Source: Pomacea canaliculata
Lineage: Eukaryota > Mollusca > Gastropoda > Architaenioglossa > Ampullariidae
DNA length: 64,000 nucleotides
Assembly (NCBI RefSeq): GCF_003073045.1
Contig: NC_037593.1
Coordinates: 9,167,525 to 9,231,524 of the forward strand
Reading direction: 5' to 3'
Part shown: piece after piece, positions 18,230 through 27,059 of the stretch
Position numbering within the stretch: position 1 is the first letter of the stretch
Layout: each line of letters starts with the position of its first letter
Translations under genes and position numbers: made by a program
Notes under the pieces: model-generated
Seen by the model: only the letters and a program-made list of their open reading frames with translations
Databases searched by the model: none
Told to the model about the DNA's origin: nothing

Positions 18230-19745
18230 CATCAGCCGAAGCAAAATAATATAAAATAGTCACATCATCTGCAGCGCTGCTACCGTCCTTCCAGAGCATG
18301 CCGTTCCAGTTCCTGAAGCTCTCTAGCTCCTCGAGCTGTGCACCTGCCCGATGGTGTTCGCCCTGATTTCATTCTTGTCTGTGCTGATCTCCATCCCTAA
18401 TTCGCTAGCGCAACTTGTTTGTGAGACCATGCAACTCGCTGTTAACTCCTGCCATCGGTGTCATCTGCAAAGCGTAGGTGACATAGTGGCCTCCGTCAGA
18501 CAGATACAGAGGTGTGATGGTCTTGGAGTGTATCGCGCTTGATATTATCTAAAGATGCTGAACAGCACTGTTGCGAATACATGCCGTCGTCGGGAAGAGC
18601 TCTCCAAGCTGGTTCTGAAAGAGAAGTGAGCTCCTGAAACCCTTGTAGAATGATGATGATGATGATGATGATGATGATGTAGTTTTATAGCGCGCCAGTA
18701 TCCGCATCACAAAGATGCGCTCAATGCGCGGTGATCCCAGCAAATATATACACAAGCGTGAAAAACAGCTGGGGGAATTCTCTCGGGAGGTAAAATGGGC
18801 GAAGCGAAATTGTGAGAAGTTCAAGGTCACAAGTACACATCTTTTCACGAAGAATAACCGTTGTACAGTACCTGTTGTTGACATAGAAACACACTCCGCC
18901 GCCACGCGCCTTGCCAGTAACTGCAGCAGATCTATCAGATCTAAACGGGCCAGAGAAGCCAGCGATGTCTAGATCAGCGTCACCGTCGTGTAGCCATGTT
19001 TCCGTAAACGCCAACAAACAAGTATCCCTGTGCAATCGAAAGTTGTGTATCCACACCTCAAGCTCATCAATCTTGCCACGAATCGACTGGACATTGGAGA
19101 GCAGGATAGAAGGAAGAGGTGGAGATCTGCGTCGATCGTCCAGACGAAACTTCTTGAGTCTCCGCTTCACACCGCCTCTGCGTCCTCTCCTTCTTGATCT
19201 GCGAAGTGGAGGGAGCCATGCGATGTCGACTTGCAGCGCCCAAAAACTCCGGGTAACAGAGGGAGATGAACGAAGACGGAGCAAGAGCTCGCGGGAGTAG
19301 AGAAGCCGTGGACCAGCATGAAATAAGCTGACCGCCATCTTAATAATGTCGGCTAGTGGTAACGGCCACAGCCATCCAAAATGATAAACGCATGCCTAAC
19401 ACGATGAACGTAAAAATCATCATCACTAGACACAGACGCAACACCCTAAGTCTATAACTTGACAACTAACCTACACAGGGTGAGACGAAAGCGATGAAAA
19501 ATTGAAATAAATTTGAATCAGAAGTGAGAGCTGCAGACGTCGCACAGCTAGGAGCGGCCATCTTAGTTCAGCACAGTAATGCCTCAAGGGTTTGGAAGAG
19601 ACCCTTATCAATGTTGAATTTTCGCATCACATGGCAAAGCCTCATTCCAAACTCCGCCAAAAACCTTTTTGAAGTCGATAAAGTTATGAAAAAGATCCTA
19701 ACCAGATAGATGCTTTTCAATCAGGACACGACAGATAAAGATTCT
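18230..19745 (-). mobile_element. RTE-type LINE reverse-transcriptase relic, split by another insertion
   Basis: On the minus strand, scattered over several frames, are RTE-like reverse-transcriptase blocks in the correct order. From 19700 to 19560 there are RLQKGFWRSL, CHVMRKFNIDKGLFQ and TLEALLC. After an interruption come SSLLFQNQLGELFPTT (about 18620-18570), LQDHHTSVSV, HLRFADDTDG (the catalytic FADD block) and GMEISTDK (down to about 18370). These match the usual DFKKAFDRVW, LGEFF, DHHTSI, LRFADDID and YGMEI series. The relic has many stops and shifts and is a long-dead copy. Confidence 0.75.
18640..19545 (-). mobile_element. second LINE inserted into the RTE relic: endonuclease part joined to 3' tail
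   Basis: The minus-strand ORF from 19338 contains an apurinic-endonuclease (EEP) start typical of CR1/Rex1-like LINEs: an Arg-rich lead, ILLSNVQSIRGKIDELEVW, CLLAFTETWLHDGDADLD, GGVCFYVNNRYC. The reading ends near 18721 and runs directly into a LINE-like terminus (GCGCATTGAGCGCATCTTTG, then GCGCTATAAAACTA) and a (CAT)n tail at 18650-18680. The whole reverse transcriptase is missing, so the copy is internally deleted or a template switch. It interrupts the RTE relic between its LEALLC and LLFQNQLG blocks. Confidence 0.7.
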
Positions 19746-20545
19746 TTCGGCAGTAGGGGTTTACTCCTTTAGCCTCTATCTTTCCGGAGATTGCTCACAA
19801 TACAGTGGGGTTTTCTTGCTTGTAGGCGTTTGCTTTCGTAGCCGTGTTATCTACCCAGATGACCCAGTAAGACGATTTACCCACGGATTTACCATCTGAA
19901 CTGCTGGCTGTCTGCCGAGACCAACTCGTAGCCTCTCTTTCAGTTGTAGGCTGTCGGGTCTCGCCGAAGCAATTTAACAGTTTGATATCGGGAACCATGA
20001 TAAAATTCCTAAAGTCAGCAATCGACTCGCAATTAAGGTACTAGTGAAGTATTTCCTCTTTCTTTCATTTTGGCAAAAGTCCTTGACCTCCACTTCCAAC
20101 GAGTTGTATACTTCCATCAACACTGGAGTTCGCATCATTTGCTCTTTCTCTTGATGTTAATAGTTAAGCCGGAAGCGAATTTGTGCTTTGGTTTCATTCT
20201 AGAAGTTAGCGCGCAAAATTCGTCTGCAAGCAGTCCAGAGATAAACATTCGCGCTAACATACAGTATGCCGCTTGTAACAATGGAGACACCTAGGCTAGC
20301 AGGTTATAATAAATCTCAGTTTTAAGTAATACTTTGCTCTCTGGTTATTTTTAGCCCAAGGTTGTTGTTTTTTTTTGTTTTTTTGTTGTTGTTTTTTTTG
20401 AAAAAGTATTGATCGTATACTGTATTATGTTTCTCGAGGTTTTTTTTTTTTTGTTTTTTGTTGTTTTTTTTTGATAGTAAAAGTGAATTTTGGAGCAGCT
20501 TTAATGCAGTATTTATTATAAATATTTCTTTCTGATTTTTTACAG
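19746..20545. other. intergenic or intronic, with a T-rich tract; no gene seen
   Basis: No recognisable coding sequence. From 20352 to 20475 there are long T runs broken by G (TTTTTTTTTGTTTTTTGTTG type), a simple repeat that may be an old poly(A) tail in antisense. The segment ends in the acceptor-like TTTTTTACAG at 20545. Confidence 0.4.
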
Positions 20546-20770
20546 CGATGCCCCCAAAGTCATCAAGAAAAAGTACTTTGTTTGGCTTGGTACTACACCC
20601 TAAATTTACTTGAAGGAACTATCAGACAAAAAGATTGCAGAAAATTTATGACAGCTTAACTGATCTCATGTTTTGGAGATTGACAGTTTAACACGGAATA
20701 CTATGAGTATTGAACATTCTGAAATACATCTACTGTGTGGCACAGGTACTAGGGATTACGAGAACCGAGA
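20546..20770 (+). other. probable 5' UTR of gene A with a short upstream ORF
   Basis: It follows a good acceptor (polypyrimidine plus TACAG). An upstream ORF of 21 codons starts at 20548 (MPPKSSRKSTLFGLV...) and ends at 20613, which could dampen translation. An in-frame TAG lies 24 nt before the gene A start codon, so the ORF does not extend upstream in this exon. Confidence 0.4.
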
Positions 20771-23700
20771 ATGATGAAAGAAACAGATTACTGCAATCAT
20801 GTTTTTGAAAATCACAATCATTTGAGCTCCAGTGAGAATGAAAATTGTTCATCAGACTGGCGAGAACATTTAAAACATGTTGAGGATTTACTACTGAAGC
20901 CAGAAGTAGTAAACACCAGGAAGAAAAGAGAATCATTCCAGGTACCACGATGTGATAACCAGTCCTCAGATTTTAGAGGAACCCGGGCCAACAATTTTGA
21001 ATATAACAAGAAGACACGTCATCAAAACAATTTTACTCCAAGTGAGATAAAATTTGTCGGACGTCATCAGAAACGTCATGTGATGGAAATGTCGTCACAA
21101 CCTGATGCAAAAGCTTGTGGTAAGACCCTTGACGTAGCTTCCGGTAAAGCTGAGATTTTACAAGATTTCTATGGGCAGCCTCAATTGAGTAATAAGGAAA
21201 ATGGTCGAGCCCGCCATAGAGGAAAGGAGAAAAAAATAAGGAATGAAGAGAAAGAAATAGGGCGTGAGGCGTCTCAAGATCTCTCAGGTCACCCTGAGGT
21301 AAATTATAGATATCAGAAAACAGTCGTCACAGGAACCAGAGGCGGCTTTGTGCATGTGTCAGGGAGTGACGGAGAGTTTAGAGGTACAAAGAAACACAGT
21401 TCACCTACTCCAGATGATCAGACCCAGAAGACTACATGCTCAGAACCAACAAGTAAGGACCCCCAGAAAACCAAGAGCAAGAAGCCACGTAGAAAACACA
21501 AAAAAGTTAGCATTGATGGAAAAGAAACAGAGCAAGGCATGTCTCAAACTCTAAGTGGCCCTGATGAGGACTTCAAACGTCCAACAGTCAAAACAGGAGG
21601 TAGAGAAGGTTTTGTTCCAATACCAGATAGTGGTAGAGAGTTCAGAAGCACAGACAGTTTCCACTCTACAGACGATCAGAGTCCCTCTCCTGAGTCTGCA
21701 ATACCAAAATCAACTACCAAGAACTCAGAGAAAACCGATCGTAAAAACTCTTCCAAGCGGAAAATAGAAAATCTGAAACGTTCTAAATTTTACCAAGAAA
21801 AAATATCAGGAGACAGAACTAAATTATTACAAGAAAACGAGTCCCTTCGTGTGGACATTCCTTTGTACGTTAAGATCCATGCACTATTTGATGGTATCGG
21901 CAAAGTTGAGGAGGTTCTGAACAAGAAATTAAAACCTGAAGGAGTCAGTGTTCGACCAGATGAAACAAACGTGAAGAAATTTAATTCGTGCACTTACTGC
22001 ACAATATACTGTCTAAACAAATATCTTGCCAAAAAGCTGGAAGAGTTCCTGTTAAAGGACAAGGATAAATTTACGCCCGCCATTGATTGCAGTTTTGTGG
22101 AATATGAAGAAACAAGCTGTAGACAAAGACGACTGGAAACAGGAAAAACAGAAAGGAACTTTCTAATAGCGCAAACACGATGCGAGTTGAATGCAAAAGC
22201 CGATGCAGTTCTTGCCAAACATGACCAGAACATGACAGCAATGAAAGAGAGCCTGAATAGTGCAAAGAAAAAACTTTCAAAAGATGTTAACTGCAAGCAA
22301 AAAGAAAGCGAAGTAGCTGTCTTGGAGGAAAGAATAGTAGAAATGGAAAGACAGAAGGCTGAGTTTATGAATTCTCGGACTGCTTTCGCCAAAAATTTGG
22401 AAAGTCTTCTTGAAGGAGATACATTTGAGAAAGAGAGGCGAGACCTACTGAAACAGTATGGCGTGGAATGCTGCCGACTGGAGAAGCCTCTTCCCATGTA
22501 TGCAAGGCGGAGAGACATTGTGGATCTAGTTGCCAATAACCAGGTATCCGTTATCCTGGGGGAGACTGGATCAGGCAAAAGTACGCAGATGGTCCAATAC
22601 CTCATGGAAGCAGGGTTCGCAAAGACAGGCTTCATAGCTTCCACGCAGCCTCGCAAGATTGCCGCCATCTCGCTCGCCATCCGCGTGGCAGAAGAACTTG
22701 CCTCCCAAACTGGAAAAGTGGTCGGCTACAAAGTAGGCAGCAAGTCTCGACATTGCAGCGATACCAAAATTATCTTCATGACGGACCTGACCTTGCTTAA
22801 CGAGTGTCTTAAAGATCCAGAATTTTCGCAGTATTCTTGCATATTAGTGGACGAGGCTCACGAGAGAAGCCTGTACACTGACCTCTTGCTGACCATGATT
22901 AAGAGATGCCTACCCCGGAGACCTGATTTACGGGTTGTTATTACTTCGGCAACCATTGACCCGGAGGTGTTTGTCGCTTTTTTTGGAAACTGCCCAGTTC
23001 TGACAGTCTCTGGGCGCACATACCCTGTGGAGGTCATCTGGCAAGATGACGTCGTAGAGGAGTACGCGTTTGACAATTATGTTGAAGAAGCTGCCAAGAA
23101 AGCCGTAGACATTCATCTGGGAAAGGAACCCGGCGACATTCTGGTGTTTCTCACGTCAATGGTGGAGACGGAGAAGTGCTGTAGGTTCTTTCAGCAGAAA
23201 ATGGGTCAAAGAAATGATTATAAGTGCTTTCAGCTACACGGAAAATTGCCACCAGACGAGCAGCGGGTAGTGTTTCAACCTCTTGGCAAGGACCAGAGAA
23301 AAATTATCTTTGCCACTAACTTTGCAGAAACATCCATCACCATTGATGGTATAAGGTTTGTAGTTGATACCGGGGTTGCCAAAGAGATGTCTTTTGATCC
23401 AAAAAAGAACATGAACTGTCTTGTTGTCAGTCCAGTCAGCAAAAGTTCCGCAGAGCAACGGAAAGGTCGCGCTGGTCGAACGGCTCCTGGTAAGTGCTAC
23501 AGGCTATATTCTAAACGCAGCTTCAGGGCCATGAAGCCAGCTAGCTTGCCAGAAATCCTAAGAACTCATGTAGGCCAGGCCATTTTGAAGCTGGCAGACT
23601 TTGGCATAGGTCCAGATATGTACGACTTTGTGGAGTCGCCAAGCGAAGATGCAATCACTCAGGCCCAGACTTCTCTCGTGCGCCTAGGTGCCTTGGCAAA

Positions 23701-25387
23701 AGATGGCACGATCACGGAAGAAGGCAAGTGGATTGCTAGGTTACCGTTTGATCCAAAACTGGGACTGCTGACGTCACTGGGCAAAAAATCCAACCTTCTG
23801 TTCGACTCTGTTGTTTTGTCTGCAGTCATGAACGCTGATGGCAACGTCTTCTATCGAGGAACGACTGCCGAGAAACAGGCAAAGCATGACAAAGCAAAGG
23901 TCAAGTTCAGTGAAAGTGGTGGTGATTGTTTAACCGCTTTAAGCGTGCTTAAGAAATGGTGGAGCATCCCCAAGAATCAGAAGAGTAAATGGTGCATGGA
24001 CAACAGCCTCAACAGCAAAGTCCTGAATGGCGTCAGCGAAACCGTTGCTGAAATCTTGCATACTTTAAAGAAGGAGGTAAACATTGAGGTTAGGCAGACA
24101 TTTTCAAATTCAGAGAACGCAGAAGATTTGCTAAGGAGAATGCTTTTCAAATGTTACTCTTCAAACCTTTGCCATTACCTTGGACTAGAGAGAGCAGGCT
24201 ACTTTGCAGCAGAGCTTTCAAGACAAGTTCATGTACATCCATCATCATGCATGAATGTTCTGGCTATGTCTCCAGAATGGGTTGTCTACAATCAGGTTTT
24301 AAAAACATCGAGGGACTTCATCACAGGTTTGACAGTAGTCGAGGAATCATGGCTTTATGACGACGACAACAGCCTCGGCTTTGAAGTGGAGGAAATCCGC
24401 AAGAAGAAAGTGACGAACATTTTCACACAGGCGGCGGGATCTCATGTTTTCTTCTCCCTGATAGGTCCTCACTATTGCAAGCTTGCAGAATACGAAGAAA
24501 TGGCTTCTTCAGAAGCCTCTACCGTTGTCGTTGTGGAAGCATCCAGGGAGAAAGGAGAGGTCAAAGTGTATTCAACAGGAGGCGATGTTTGCACTCTCGT
24601 CAATAGGCTGAAAGAGACTGCTGAAAAGTCCGCGCAAGAACTGGTCGACGAAGACATGGAACTTACTGTTGGAAAAGAGACATCCGGTCTACGTGTGATA
24701 CTTGGGCGTGGCGGAGAAGTCAAGGACCTGATGATGCCAGAAGAGAGCAGGAAAGTTTTCATCAGCAAGCCCTCAGATACAACATCAGAGGATAGTCTTA
24801 GAGCCAAATTTAGCGAAGTTGGAGAAATTAAATTTTGCAAAAAGTTCGACAGAGGAAAAAATTGGGGATTGTTGATTTTCCGAACGAGAGAAGAGGCCAA
24901 GATGGCGGAAGAGATGTCAAAGAACGACAAGTACGATGTCGCTAGAGTCGAATGGCGACCTGCAGTGAAATATCAAGCCAACCTGAAAGCTCGTCTAAAA
25001 TGGTGTCGCAGACCACTTAGTGGCACAGGATGTATCAGCGTGTCGCCGGCATACCTGGCCGATGTTTGTCGCCTGAAGTCATTTTATGTAGAAAATGATC
25101 TTGTGAAGATCAGACTAGACAAAAAAAAGGATGACTCTTTTTATATTTCTGACCTTAAGCCAAGCGCAACCAAGGAACTGGTAGAAGGCTGCTTGCTGCA
25201 TGCATTGGGTTTACCGCCTGACAAGAAAGGCATCGTGGAGGACACGTTTTTACATCGAAGGAATGTTGAAAAGACTAGCGAGAGGGAACGAAACAGGCTT
25301 CGGACAGAAATAAAGAACGCGTTTCAAGACCACTTGAAATTTTCAGACGTCGAGGTTAAAGTTAAGCCACCAAATGACAAAGACTAA
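20771..25387 (+). CDS. gene A: DEAH-box RNA helicase half of a helicase/RBR protein, ends at an in-frame TAA
   Basis: The 1538-codon ORF has no intron. Residues about 1-350 are polar and Lys-rich and hold two tandem degenerate repeats (about 167-247 and 258-335: GTRGGFVHVSGSDGEFRG against GGREGFVPIPDSGREFRS). Next come a conserved region with YVKIH and CTYC (about 365-450) and a coiled coil (about 460-550). The helicase core follows: P-loop GETGSGKSTQM (about 597), TQPRKIAA, DEAH (about 694), SATIDP (about 726), QRKGRAGRTAPGK (about 896), then the HA2 region LPEILRTHVGQAILKL. An RRM-like segment starts at KVFISKPSDTTSED (about 1327). This order is that of DEAH11/12-type helicase-RBR proteins, known in plants and, as I recall, many molluscs. 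Relative to gene B the ORF stops exactly before FTDPIEG. Two ATGs begin the ORF, and an in-frame TAG precedes them. A predicted product would lack the ligase unless the stop is bypassed. Confidence 0.85.
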   Translation: MMKETDYCNHVFENHNHLSSSENENCSSDWREHLKHVEDLLLKPEVVNTRKKRESFQVPRCDNQSSDFRGTRANNFEYNKKTRHQNNFTPSEIKFVGRHQKRHVMEMSSQPDAKACGKTLDVASGKAEILQDFYGQPQLSNKENGRARHRGKEKKIRNEEKEIGREASQDLSGHPEVNYRYQKTVVTGTRGGFVHVSGSDGEFRGTKKHSSPTPDDQTQKTTCSEPTSKDPQKTKSKKPRRKHKKVSIDGKETEQGMSQTLSGPDEDFKRPTVKTGGREGFVPIPDSGREFRSTDSFHSTDDQSPSPESAIPKSTTKNSEKTDRKNSSKRKIENLKRSKFYQEKISGDRTKLLQENESLRVDIPLYVKIHALFDGIGKVEEVLNKKLKPEGVSVRPDETNVKKFNSCTYCTIYCLNKYLAKKLEEFLLKDKDKFTPAIDCSFVEYEETSCRQRRLETGKTERNFLIAQTRCELNAKADAVLAKHDQNMTAMKESLNSAKKKLSKDVNCKQKESEVAVLEERIVEMERQKAEFMNSRTAFAKNLESLLEGDTFEKERRDLLKQYGVECCRLEKPLPMYARRRDIVDLVANNQVSVILGETGSGKSTQMVQYLMEAGFAKTGFIASTQPRKIAAISLAIRVAEELASQTGKVVGYKVGSKSRHCSDTKIIFMTDLTLLNECLKDPEFSQYSCILVDEAHERSLYTDLLLTMIKRCLPRRPDLRVVITSATIDPEVFVAFFGNCPVLTVSGRTYPVEVIWQDDVVEEYAFDNYVEEAAKKAVDIHLGKEPGDILVFLTSMVETEKCCRFFQQKMGQRNDYKCFQLHGKLPPDEQRVVFQPLGKDQRKIIFATNFAETSITIDGIRFVVDTGVAKEMSFDPKKNMNCLVVSPVSKSSAEQRKGRAGRTAPGKCYRLYSKRSFRAMKPASLPEILRTHVGQAILKLADFGIGPDMYDFVESPSEDAITQAQTSLVRLGALAKDGTITEEGKWIARLPFDPKLGLLTSLGKKSNLLFDSVVLSAVMNADGNVFYRGTTAEKQAKHDKAKVKFSESGGDCLTALSVLKKWWSIPKNQKSKWCMDNSLNSKVLNGVSETVAEILHTLKKEVNIEVRQTFSNSENAEDLLRRMLFKCYSSNLCHYLGLERAGYFAAELSRQVHVHPSSCMNVLAMSPEWVVYNQVLKTSRDFITGLTVVEESWLYDDDNSLGFEVEEIRKKKVTNIFTQAAGSHVFFSLIGPHYCKLAEYEEMASSEASTVVVVEASREKGEVKVYSTGGDVCTLVNRLKETAEKSAQELVDEDMELTVGKETSGLRVILGRGGEVKDLMMPEESRKVFISKPSDTTSEDSLRAKFSEVGEIKFCKKFDRGKNWGLLIFRTREEAKMAEEMSKNDKYDVARVEWRPAVKYQANLKARLKWCRRPLSGTGCISVSPAYLADVCRLKSFYVENDLVKIRLDKKKDDSFYISDLKPSATKELVEGCLLHALGLPPDKKGIVEDTFLHRRNVEKTSERERNRLRTEIKNAFQDHLKFSDVEVKVKPPNDKD

Positions 25388-26848
25388 TTTTTCTTTGCTG
25401 AAGCATTTTTTACGGATCCCATCGAAGGAGTCAGTGCGTGCACATCTTTAGGCAGACATTTTGAATTGATTGGTTCCCGTGTGGAGATTGTTCCGGACAT
25501 CTCTGCCAATCTTATCGTACAGAAGCGCATCGTAGATGTCTGTGGATCGGAAATAGATAAAGTGGTAGAAATGCTGTCAACCGATGAGATCAACGTTAAA
25601 CTGAGTCCACTGGGCAGCAGCAACATGGTGAAAGTGGCAGTGACAGCTTTCGACGTGGAGGGTGTGGTCCGAGCCAGGACCTGTCTGAACCAAGTCTTCA
25701 AAGGAGACGTGCTGCAGTGCTCGGCCACCCCCGTGCTGATGCACCTTCTGGCTCCAGCAGGCCGGGCGTTCCTGAGGCGGGCCGAGAAAGAAGTCGAGGC
25801 TTTTGTCAGCGTAGACAACAGACTTCGCACCGTCTCCGTGTATGGCAGCGAGTCTGCGTGCACGCGCATGAGGACAAAGATGAACGAGTACATTGAACAG
25901 CTGCTGACCGGAACTTCCGCCGAGGTGTGCCTGAAAGGCGCGGACAAGCCTCCAGGTCTCCTGAAGACCCTCATCATGCGGCACGGCGAGGACGCGGAAG
26001 GATTTCGCATTGTTGCTGGCTTGCGATCTGTCGTATTGGATTACAGGCGTCACGAGGTCAAGATGATCGGGTCAGTGGAGAGTGTGGAGACGGCCCAGAC
26101 CATGATCGACGAACTAGCAGAAGAAGTGCGTCAAAAGATGCGGCTTCCCAAACCAGAAGCAAGCTGCCCAGAGTGCGTAGCTTGCTTTTGCCCGATCGAG
26201 AAAGGCGATCTCTACCGGTTGGAGTACTGTGCACATCCCTACTGCCGCGACTGCATCAAGCGCCAGGTCAAAGTCGCTATTGCCGACCACAGCTTCCCCG
26301 TGCTGTGCAGCCAGGAGGGTTGTGAGCGGCCGCTGGTCTGGCGAGACTTCAAGAGCCTGGTTCACCGCGGAGCCTTCAGCTTCTCCACGCTCACTTCCGC
26401 CGCTCTCTCCTCTTTCACGATGATTCAGAGGAACGCTGTGCGGTTCTGCACGACCCCCGACTGCCCCATGGTGTACCGCGTGACCCCCGAGGAAGGAGCC
26501 GTGGTGTTCCAGTGTCCGGAGTGCAGTGTCCGGATCTGTAGCGCGTGCCACAGCCAGGCTCACGATGGCGTGACGTGCGCGATGCTGCGCAGCGCCAAGA
26601 ACCAGGAGGAGGACATAGAGAAGTGGGCCAGCCTCGACCCACACAGACGCAAGGCATGTCCCACTTGCAAGATGCCAATTGAGAAGATTGAAGGCTGCAA
26701 CAAGATGGTGTGTCAAGCATGCAAAACGATATTTTGCTGGCTCTGCAGGAAAGTTTATCCGTCTTATGAAACCTGCTACGCTCATCTCAAACGTAGGCAT
26801 GGAGGCTTTTGGAACAACGAGGCGGACCTCCTGTACAATGACAATTAG
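25388..26848 (+). CDS. gene A, second half: KH-like linker and RING-IBR-RING ligase in the same frame after the TAA
   Basis: Reading on in the same frame beyond TAA gives FFFAEAFFTDPIEGVSAC and then about 487 open codons. They align without gaps to the end of gene B. RING1 has CVACFCPIEKGDLYRLEYC, CAHPYC and CSQEGC; IBR has FCTTPDCPMVYR, CPECSVRICSACH; RING2 has CPTCKMPIEKIEGCNKMVC and CKTIFCWLC. The RING2 catalytic-type cysteine is present, but the following C-x-H histidine is Lys. The first in-frame ATG after the stop is in VVEMLSTDE near 25570, so independent translation would lose little. It may be read through, separately translated, or recently dead. The intact frame and codons argue that the break is young, or that this is a rare allele or sequencing error. 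Confidence 0.75.
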   Translation, partial: FFFAEAFFTDPIEGVSACTSLGRHFELIGSRVEIVPDISANLIVQKRIVDVCGSEIDKVVEMLSTDEINVKLSPLGSSNMVKVAVTAFDVEGVVRARTCLNQVFKGDVLQCSATPVLMHLLAPAGRAFLRRAEKEVEAFVSVDNRLRTVSVYGSESACTRMRTKMNEYIEQLLTGTSAEVCLKGADKPPGLLKTLIMRHGEDAEGFRIVAGLRSVVLDYRRHEVKMIGSVESVETAQTMIDELAEEVRQKMRLPKPEASCPECVACFCPIEKGDLYRLEYCAHPYCRDCIKRQVKVAIADHSFPVLCSQEGCERPLVWRDFKSLVHRGAFSFSTLTSAALSSFTMIQRNAVRFCTTPDCPMVYRVTPEEGAVVFQCPECSVRICSACHSQAHDGVTCAMLRSAKNQEEDIEKWASLDPHRRKACPTCKMPIEKIEGCNKMVCQACKTIFCWLCRKVYPSYETCYAHLKRRHGGFWNNEADLLYNDN

Positions 26849-27053
26849 ATTAATACATATCAACAGAGGAGGATTGAAATTTGAGGATAAAACTTGTCTC
26901 TGAAATGTTATTTCACATTTGAACACATACGCACGCAAACATAGTTTAAAAATTTTTTAAATTAGTTTTTTTATTTTGCTTTTCTTCGTCGCTTTGTGAT
27001 TCCTATTGATTGGCAAATTCGTATTGGGAGATAATGCTTTAATGTTTGAAACA

Positions 27054-27059
27054 AATAAA
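27054..27059 (+). other. candidate polyadenylation signal of gene A
   Basis: AATAAA, about 205 nt after the TAG that ends the RBR half. It supports the view that transcription of the locus covers both halves. Confidence 0.45.

Noticed and set aside
25362-25402. A tiny intron removing the TAA in gene A (CTAAT branch-like, TTTGCTGAAG acceptor-like)
   Set aside because: The only upstream GT donors would leave about 40-50 nt, below normal animal intron size, and the gap-free alignment to gene B needs no deletion.
26114-26938. Long minus-strand ORFs opposite the RBR part of gene A
   Set aside because: Shadow ORFs of a GC-rich conserved coding strand; the plus frame has the zinc-binding cysteine pattern.
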